Below, piece by piece: positions 5,680 to 10,079 of a stretch of 10,079 nt of DNA (its first letter is position 1; each line of letters opens with the position of its first letter). Source of the DNA: Oscillospiraceae bacterium (GTDB lineage Bacteria > Bacillota_A > Clostridia > Oscillospirales > Oscillospiraceae); assembly GCA_017415945.1 (NCBI GenBank), contig JAFQDR010000277.1, positions 1 to 10,079 on the forward strand, read 5' to 3'. The notes under the pieces are model-generated. The model saw only the letters and a program-made list of their open reading frames with translations. It searched no databases and was not told the DNA's origin. A program made the position numbers and the translations under genes.

Positions 5680-5943
5680 TTAAGCCATTTCGTTCATCTT
5701 CTTGTCCATAGCGGACTTCTTGTGAGCTGCGTTGTTCTTGTGGATCAGGTTCTTGCCTGCTGCACGGTCAACTGCGCTGACTGCAACCTTATAGGTAGTT
5801 GCGGCAGCTTCCTTATCACCTGCAGTAACAGCTGCGTCGAACTTCTTCATAGCAGTCTTCATTGCGGACTTTTCAGCCTTGTTCTTTGCCTGCTGTTCCT
5901 TGTTCTTGCGGTCTCTCTTCATCTGGGACTTGATGTTGGGCAT
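5680..5943 (-). CDS. rpsT: 30S ribosomal protein S20
   Basis: This is an 87-residue, very basic, Ala/Lys-rich helical protein beginning MPNIKSQMKRDRKNKEQQAKN and carrying the conserved GKNLIHKNNAAHKKS near the C-terminus (about 63-77). S20 is a primary 16S rRNA-binding protein that helps assemble the 30S body. The length matches the usual 85-90 residues. The start at 5943 is taken from the family N-terminus; upstream in-frame residues (MAGDIIVGGG...) span the ribosome binding site and are not coding. AGGAGG lies 13 bases before the ATG, further than usual. The gene is monocistronic, with its own promoter and terminator, divergent from gpr; rpsT-gpr adjacency is common in Clostridia. Confidence 0.96.
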   Translation of the reverse strand: MPNIKSQMKRDRKNKEQQAKNKAEKSAMKTAMKKFDAAVTAGDKEAAATTYKVAVSAVDRAAGKNLIHKNNAAHKKSAMDKKMNEMA

Positions 5944-6000
5944 GCTTCTATTGCCACCTCCTACTATAATATCGCCAGCCAATTTGACTTGCGGATTATA

Positions 6001-6029
6001 ATTTTAGCAGGTCTTTACAAAAAAAGCAA
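6001..6029 (-). promoter_or_regulatory. Promoter of rpsT
   Basis: On the minus strand TTGCTT (6029-6024), a 17-base spacer ending in TGC (extended -10), then TAAAAT (6006-6001). A second -10-like TATAAT follows directly at 6000-5995. The leader would be about 50 bases. Confidence 0.6.
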
Positions 6030-6065
6030 GCATTTTTTTGATTTTTTTCATAAAAAATTTGCGGT

Positions 6066-6094
6066 GCATTGTTTAGTGTTTTTCGGGGAGAATA
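6066..6094 (+). promoter_or_regulatory. Possible forespore (sigma-F/G-type) promoter of gpr
   Basis: GGGGAGAATA (6085-6094) matches the sigma-F -10 pattern GGNNANAHTR at every defined position, 30 bases before the gpr start codon. GCATT (6066-6070) is one base from the GYATA -35, at a 14-base spacing, about one base short of the usual value. Forespore control of gpr is known from Bacillus; the assignment here is inference from the motif. Confidence 0.5.
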
Positions 6095-6123
6095 ACCACA
6101 AGATTTTGTATTTGGAGGTTGCC

Positions 6124-7005
6124 ATGGAGTTTGTTTTCAGAACCGACCTTGCAATGGAGCGATGGAACGCCGCAAAAATTACCCACGGACGGGGCAGGGG
6201 AGTGGAGGGTGTCACCTATCGCCGCATGACCGTCAAGGGCATCGGGGTGCACACCATGACCGTTGAGACCCAAGGTGCAGCAGAAATATTATGTAAACCC
6301 ATCGGAACATATTACACAATTTCTCTGGATAAGACCATCAAACGAGTGGATGACAGCTTTTCGGATACTGCGCAATGCATCGGAATACTGCTGAAGCAGC
6401 TGCTGCCCAAAGGAGAACGATATCTGGTGGTCTGTCTGGGCAATCCCAACATTACCCCCGATGCCATCGGCCCCAAGTGCAGTGAAGCGGTGATGGTCAC
6501 ACGGCATTTGAAAGAATGGATGCCCGAAGACTTTGCCCCCTTTGCTTCTGTGTCCATGCTTTGCCCGGGTGTATTGGGTACAACGGGCATCGAAAGCGCA
6601 AGCATTGTCAAGGGTGTAGTGGATACGGTACAGCCAAATGCGGTCATTGCGGTGGATGCCCTGGCAGCTTCCGCCGCCGACCGTCTGTGCCGCACGGTGC
6701 AGATCTGCAACACGGGCATTGAACCGGGCTCGGGGGTAGGCAACAGACGGTACGCACTAAATGAGGAGACTCTCGGTGTACCTGTGATTTCCATAGGTGT
6801 TCCCACCGTGGTGGATGCGGATACATTTATATATAGTATGATAGAAGATGCCGCACCCAAGCAGGGCAGGGGAGAGGGAATGTTCATTACCCCACGGGAA
6901 ATCGACAGCTTTGTTTCTCACAGTGGAAAGCTGCTTGCCTACGGCATTAACTTCGCATTGCACGAGGATTTAACGTTGGAGGATATCGATTTGTTTGTTG
7001 GATAA
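6124..7005 (+). CDS. gpr: GPR endopeptidase (germination protease)
   Basis: This is a 293-residue protease of family A25, which degrades small acid-soluble spore proteins in the germinating forespore to free DNA and amino acids. Diagnostic segments are FRTDLAME (5-12), the processing-site region; CLGNPNITPDAIGP (104-117) with Asp113; CPGVLGTTGIES (147-158); AVDALAAS (176-183) with Asp178; and NTGIEPGSGVGNRR (196-209). The two Asp residues correspond to the catalytic aspartates of the Bacillus enzyme. The protein is shorter than Bacillus GPR (about 370 residues): the insert between GVPTVVDA and the C-terminal MFITPREIDSF is nearly absent and the propeptide before RTDLA is only about five residues. 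The open frame extends upstream, but the ATG at 6124 is set by GGAGG five bases before it and by the family N-terminus. No spoIIP follows; the parS/parAB locus does. Confidence 0.95.
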   Translation: MEFVFRTDLAMERWNAAKITHGRGRGVEGVTYRRMTVKGIGVHTMTVETQGAAEILCKPIGTYYTISLDKTIKRVDDSFSDTAQCIGILLKQLLPKGERYLVVCLGNPNITPDAIGPKCSEAVMVTRHLKEWMPEDFAPFASVSMLCPGVLGTTGIESASIVKGVVDTVQPNAVIAVDALAASAADRLCRTVQICNTGIEPGSGVGNRRYALNEETLGVPVISIGVPTVVDADTFIYSMIEDAAPKQGRGEGMFITPREIDSFVSHSGKLLAYGINFALHEDLTLEDIDLFVG

Positions 7006-7015
7006 CCGTCACCCT

Positions 7016-7046
7016 CGTAGGGACACCCCTTACGGGTGTCCTTCTT
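7016..7046 (+). terminator. Hairpin after gpr, GTAGGG-type repeat probably serving as terminator
   Basis: GGACACCC (7021-7028) pairs with GGGTGTCC (7034-7041) around a 5-base loop, then TTCTT. It is preceded by CGTAGGG, the signature end of the local hairpin repeats. The T tract is short, so termination strength is uncertain. Confidence 0.5.
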
Positions 7047-7053
7047 ATCATAA

Positions 7054-7069
7054 TGTTTCACGTGAAACA
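7054..7069. promoter_or_regulatory. parS: parS centromere site 1
   Basis: TGTTTCACGTGAAACA is a perfect 16-bp palindrome identical to the universal bacterial parS consensus. It is the loading site for the ParB/Spo0J CTPase clamp, whose gene is 1.1 kb downstream. Confidence 0.97.
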
Positions 7070-7073
7070 ATCC

Positions 7074-7145
7074 TGTAGGGCAGAGCCTTAGTCCTAATAA
7101 AAAAATAGAATGCTATATAACGGTGGGGCAAGCCCCCACCCTACA
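7074..7145. repeat. 72-bp TGTAGGG...CCCTACA element between the two parS sites
   Basis: The element begins TGTAGGG (7074-7080) and ends CCCTACA (7139-7145). The right end forms a hairpin GGTGGGG (7122-7128)/CCCCACC (7134-7140) with loop CAAGC. The left end (CAGAGCCTTAGTCCT) has a decayed stem. The interior is AT-rich. It has the same end signature as the elements at 893-1009 and 3043-3187. Confidence 0.65.
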
Positions 7146-7158
7146 ATTCAATCCGCAA

Positions 7159-7174
7159 TGTTTCACGTGAAACA
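7159..7174. promoter_or_regulatory. parS: parS centromere site 2
   Basis: A second perfect TGTTTCACGTGAAACA, 105 bases from the first. Both copies share the same 20-base context AATGTTTCACGTGAAACAAT. Because it is upstream of parA, ParB spreading from it could also dampen parAB transcription. Confidence 0.97.
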
Positions 7175-7218
7175 ATTTAGCTCGGACGAACATATCCATC
7201 ATCTTCAAATAGCAGCAA

Positions 7219-7264
7219 GGTAACAAAACTGCGGAGAAAACTGAAATACAGCAGTCAAGTTACC
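7219..7264. repeat. Interrupted inverted repeat upstream of the parA promoter
   Basis: GGTAAC (7219-7224) and ACTGC (7228-7232) are mirrored by GCAGT (7251-7255) and GTTACC (7259-7264), with equal 3-base interruptions on each side. It lies about 60 bases upstream of the parA -35, so it is more likely a DNA-binding or chance structure than part of the parAB transcript. The rest of 7175-7320 shows nothing else recognisable. Confidence 0.35.
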
Positions 7265-7323
7265 GATCAACAATAATTCAAAAAGGATTAAGCACGAACA
7301 GCATAAACATTTTGTCGAAAGCC

Positions 7324-7352
7324 TTGAAAAAAAGAGGGGGTATTGATATAAT
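7324..7352 (+). promoter_or_regulatory. Promoter of parA-parB(-serS)
   Basis: TTGAAA (7324-7329), a 17-base spacer, then a perfect TATAAT (7347-7352) preceded by TGA as an extended -10. The transcript start near 7359 gives a leader of about 40 bases. This is the best sigma-A promoter in the window. Confidence 0.85.
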
Positions 7353-7399
7353 ACAAAAACAGCAATTAAATCGATCAGAAATCAGAATCGAGGTAACAC

Positions 7400-8161
7400 A
7401 TGGCAAAAATCATCGCCGTTGCAAACCAAAAGGGCGGGGTAGGGAAGACCACCACCTGTGTCAATCTGGCATTTGCACTGAAAAAGCGAGGAAGAAAGGT
7501 GCTGCTGGTGGACTGCGACGCCCAGGGCAACGCAACCTCCGGCATGGGTGTAGACAAAAGCATCACGCCCAATATGTATTCCATCCTCTCCCAAGGGGTT
7601 CCCGCAGCGGAGTGCATCGTCTCCACAAAATACGGTGACGTAATCCCCACCAACAAGGATCTATCGGGAGCAACCGTAGAACTGGTAGACATGGAGGACA
7701 GAGAATATATTCTTAAAAATGCACTGGATCATATTCGCGACAAATACGACTACATATTCATTGACTGTCCCCCCTCGTTGGAGCTGCTGACAGTCAACGC
7801 GTTGGCTGCTGCAGACAGTGTGCTGGTTCCCGTTCAATGCGAATACTACGCATTGGAAGGCATCGCCGACCTGACCACTACCATTAAAATGATCAACGCC
7901 AACATCAACCCAAAGCTGGAGATCCAAGGCATCGTGCTGACCATGTACGACAGCCGCACCAACTTCTCGGAGCAGGTTGCAGCGGAAATCAAGCGATATT
8001 TCGGGGACAAGGTCTACAACACCCGTATTCCCCGCAACATCCGTATTGCGGAAGCCCCCAGCCACGGGAAGCCTGTCATTGCATATGACCGCATTTCCCG
8101 CGGTGCATCCGCTTATCTGAAGCTGGGTCTGGAACTGGTGAAGCAGGTAGAAGGGAAGTAA
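7400..8161 (+). CDS. parA: Chromosome partitioning ATPase ParA/Soj
   Basis: This 253-residue protein is a deviant Walker ATPase. It shows NQKGGVGKTTT (9-19, with both signature lysines at 11 and 16), Walker A' VDCDAQGN (37-44, Asp40), Walker B YIFIDCPPSL (118-127) and the C-terminal DNA-binding arginines in IPRNIRIAEAPSHGKP (210-225). It lacks the N-terminal HTH of plasmid ParA proteins, so it is the chromosomal Soj type. It dimerises on ATP, binds nucleoid DNA non-specifically and is stimulated by ParB at parS, helping origin segregation and, in sporulating bacteria, modulating DnaA and Spo0A-dependent control. GAGGT lies 5 bases before the ATG. parB follows after 11 bases. Confidence 0.97.
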   Translation: MAKIIAVANQKGGVGKTTTCVNLAFALKKRGRKVLLVDCDAQGNATSGMGVDKSITPNMYSILSQGVPAAECIVSTKYGDVIPTNKDLSGATVELVDMEDREYILKNALDHIRDKYDYIFIDCPPSLELLTVNALAAADSVLVPVQCEYYALEGIADLTTTIKMINANINPKLEIQGIVLTMYDSRTNFSEQVAAEIKRYFGDKVYNTRIPRNIRIAEAPSHGKPVIAYDRISRGASAYLKLGLELVKQVEGK

Positions 8162-8172
8162 GGTGAGAAAAT

Positions 8173-9063
8173 ATGGCAAAAGCAAGTAAAAAAGGCTTGG
8201 GAACAGGTCTCGGCGCACTGCTGGGCAGCGAAACCATCGCCGAAAGCAGCAGCAAGGCAAGCACCCTTCCCATTTCAAAGGTGGAGCCAAAGGCAGACCA
8301 GCCTCGCACCTCCTTTGACGAAGTCGCCCTGCAGGAACTCAGCGAATCCATCAAGCAGCACGGCATCATTCAGCCTATTACCGTACGAAAGCTTCCCACA
8401 GGCTATTACCAGATCATAGCGGGGGAACGCCGCTGGCGTGCAGCCCGTATGGCAGGTCTGAAGGAAGTACCCGTAAATATCATCGAAGCGGACGATAAGC
8501 TGGCCGCGGAGCTGGCTCTGGTGGAAAACCTCCAGAGAGCCGACCTGAATCCTATCGAAGAAGCACGTGGGTTTAAGCGACTGATTCAGGAATTCGGTCT
8601 GACACAGGAAGAAACCGCACAGGCAGTAGGGAAGTCCCGTCCCGTCATCACCAATGCCATGCGTCTGCTGTCCCTGCCCGAGGAGGTCATCGAGCTGCTG
8701 GAAGGCGGTATGCTCTCCGCAGGTCACGCCCGTGCGCTGCTGGCAATCGAGGATGACGATTTAAAGATCGAAGCCGCAAAAATGATCGTGGCGAAGGGCA
8801 TGAGCGTCCGTCAGACAGAAGCTCTGGCAGTAAATCTGGGCAAACGCAAGGAAAAGCGAGAGAAAAAGCCCGTAGGCATCGACTATCTGGCACTGGCAGC
8901 CAAGCAGCTGGAATCCAGTCTGGGCAGAGGTGTCCGCATGACGGAAGGGAAGAAAGGCGGTAAAATCGAAATCGACTACTACGATGCCGATGACCGCGAG
9001 GCCCTCATGGATGCACTGCGCTCTTTGGGCAACAAGCTTCCCAAGAAACACGAAACCAACTAA
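8173..9063 (+). CDS. parB: Chromosome partitioning protein ParB/Spo0J
   Basis: This 296-residue parS-binding CTPase clamp has an N-terminal KKGLGTGLGALLG (6-18), the ParA-stimulating tail. ParB box I is around QPRTSFDEVALQEL (43-56) and GIIQPITVRK (64-73), box II GERRWRAAR (84-92) forms the CTP pocket, and ENLQRADLNPIEEA (118-131) is box III. The HTH QEETAQAVGKSRPVITNAMRLL (145-166) recognises parS. The C-terminal 60 residues, after a Lys/Arg-rich linker (224-232), form the dimerisation domain. It loads on the two perfect parS sites about 1 kb upstream, slides, and recruits SMC/condensin. GGTGAG precedes the ATG, and the spacing to parA supports an operon. The box II match and length favour Spo0J over the Noc paralogue, which recognises a different site. 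Confidence 0.97.
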   Translation: MAKASKKGLGTGLGALLGSETIAESSSKASTLPISKVEPKADQPRTSFDEVALQELSESIKQHGIIQPITVRKLPTGYYQIIAGERRWRAARMAGLKEVPVNIIEADDKLAAELALVENLQRADLNPIEEARGFKRLIQEFGLTQEETAQAVGKSRPVITNAMRLLSLPEEVIELLEGGMLSAGHARALLAIEDDDLKIEAAKMIVAKGMSVRQTEALAVNLGKRKEKREKKPVGIDYLALAAKQLESSLGRGVRMTEGKKGGKIEIDYYDADDREALMDALRSLGNKLPKKHETN

Positions 9064-9093
9064 TACATTATATATAATAGAGGTGTAACAACT

Positions 9094-10079
9094 ATGCTGG
9101 ATATTAAGTTTATCCGTGAAAATCCCGAAATCGTTAAGGAAAATATCAAGAAGAAGTTCCAGGATCACAAGCTGCCTCTGGTAGACGAGGTCATCGCACT
9201 GGACTCCGAACTTCGCGCAACCATTCAGCAGGCACAGGAGCTGCGTACCGCACGCAATCAGCTGTCCAAGAAGGTCGGCATGCTCATGGGTCAGTCTAAG
9301 AAGGACCCCTCCAAGCTGGCAGAAGCAGAAGCTGCTAAGGAAGAAGTACGCAAGAACGCAGACCTGCTGGCACAGCTGGAGGTCCGGGAAGGCGAGCTGA
9401 ACGAAAAGATCCGCAAGATCATGCTGACCATTCCTCAGATCATCGATCCCTCCGTTCCCATCGGTCCCGATGACGAACACAATGTGGAAGTGGAACGCTT
9501 CGGCGAATGCATCGTTCCCGCATTCCCCATTCCCTACCATACCGAAATTATGGAAAGCTTCGACGGCATCGACATGGAAGCAGCAGGCCGTGTTTCCGGC
9601 AGCGGCTTCTACTACTTGCTGGGCGACATCGCTCGTCTCCACGAAGCAGTTCTGGCTTACGGCCGTGACTTTATGATTGACAAGGGCTTCACCTACTGCA
9701 TTCCTCCCTTTATGATCCACGGCAACGTAGTGGAAGGCGTAATGTCCCAGACCGATATGGACACCATGATGTACAAAATCGAAGGCGAAGACCTGTATCT
9801 GATTGGCACCTCCGAGCACTCCATGATCGGCCGTTACATCGACCAGATCGTTGACGCTGACACTCTGCCCCACACTCTGACCTCCTACTCTCCCTGCTTC
9901 CGCAAGGAAAAGGGCGCACACGGCATTGAAGAACGCGGCGTATACCGTATCCACCAGTTCGAAAAGCAGGAAATGATCGTTGTCTGCAAGCCCGAGGAAT
10001 CCATGGACTGGTACGAAAAGCTGTGGCGTTACTCCGTTGAGCTGTTCCGCAATCTGGACATCCCCGTCCGTCAGCTGGA
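9094..10079 (+). CDS. serS: Seryl-tRNA synthetase (3' truncated by window)
   Basis: The open frame runs from ATG 9094 to the window end (328 codons). SerRS charges tRNA-Ser with serine. MLDIKFIRENPEIVKENIKKK (1-21) is the family N-terminus, followed by the long antiparallel coiled-coil arm (about 30-110) that grips the tRNA long variable arm. The class II core starts near 140, with YLIGTSEHSMIG (235-246) at the serine/ATP pocket and motif 2 FRKEKGAHGIEERG then RIHQFEKQEM (269-294). Motif 3 lies beyond the window. Motif 2 differs from the usual bacterial R-x-EAGSAGRDTRG: this enzyme has KEKGAHGIEERG. GAGGTG lies 8 bases before the ATG. The 30-base gap after parB has a TATAAT (9073-9078) without a good -35, so it is probably transcribed from the parA promoter. 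Codon bias is higher than in parAB. Confidence 0.95.
   Translation, partial: MLDIKFIRENPEIVKENIKKKFQDHKLPLVDEVIALDSELRATIQQAQELRTARNQLSKKVGMLMGQSKKDPSKLAEAEAAKEEVRKNADLLAQLEVREGELNEKIRKIMLTIPQIIDPSVPIGPDDEHNVEVERFGECIVPAFPIPYHTEIMESFDGIDMEAAGRVSGSGFYYLLGDIARLHEAVLAYGRDFMIDKGFTYCIPPFMIHGNVVEGVMSQTDMDTMMYKIEGEDLYLIGTSEHSMIGRYIDQIVDADTLPHTLTSYSPCFRKEKGAHGIEERGVYRIHQFEKQEMIVVCKPEESMDWYEKLWRYSVELFRNLDIPVRQL

Noticed and set aside
5656..6123. Upstream extension of the gpr frame to an ATG at 5656
   Set aside because: It crosses the rpsT gene in antisense and the intergenic promoters; the ATG at 6124 has the SD and the family N-terminus.
8761..9954. 397-codon minus-strand open frame
   Set aside because: It lies antisense to parB and serS, both unmistakable; its composition (His/Val/Phe-rich) is that of an antisense shadow.

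Overview
The window looks like chromosomal DNA of a spore-forming, low-to-medium GC member of the Clostridia, most likely of the Oscillospiraceae/Ruminococcaceae type. The grounds are a forespore germination protease (gpr), a Spo0J/Soj-type parAB locus with two perfect bacterial parS sites, strong AGGAGG-like ribosome binding sites, sigma-A type promoters, a YtrA-type GntR/ABC operon, and interspersed short TGTAGGG...CCCTACA hairpin repeats. The parS-parA-parB-serS cluster suggests a position in the origin-proximal part of the chromosome. Genus-level placement is inference.

Layout: (1) 1-840 holds the 3' end of a highly expressed NADH:flavin oxidoreductase/enoate reductase-like gene and its terminator. 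(2) 841-1057 is a repeat-rich spacer with a possible truncated small ORF. (3) 1058-2882, minus strand, holds two tandem paralogous coiled-coil proteins of unknown function, 13 bases apart, with a near-perfect 22-bp palindrome upstream. (4) 2883-3652 has no clear protein gene. It carries a 145-bp inverted-repeat element, a strong minus-strand promoter paired with a strong hairpin terminator (a candidate ~110-nt RNA), and the terminator of the next operon. (5) 3653-5603, minus strand, is a compact operon of a YtrA-family GntR regulator, an ABC ATPase and a six-TM permease, with a perfect palindromic operator over its promoter. (6) rpsT (S20, minus) is divergent from gpr (plus). (7) 7006-7399 is a spacer with two identical parS sites flanking a TGTAGGG element, then a very strong promoter. 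(8) parA, parB and the 5' end of serS follow on the plus strand, probably as one transcription unit.

Functionally, the right half links chromosome segregation (ParA, ParB, parS), spore biology (Gpr) and translation (S20, SerRS). The left half contains accessory membrane/regulatory functions and the uncharacterised coiled-coil pair. The best candidates for something undescribed are the coiled-coil pair with its palindrome, the orphan promoter-terminator RNA unit at about 3357-3499, and the TGTAGGG hairpin family, whose stems differ in sequence but stay self-complementary.
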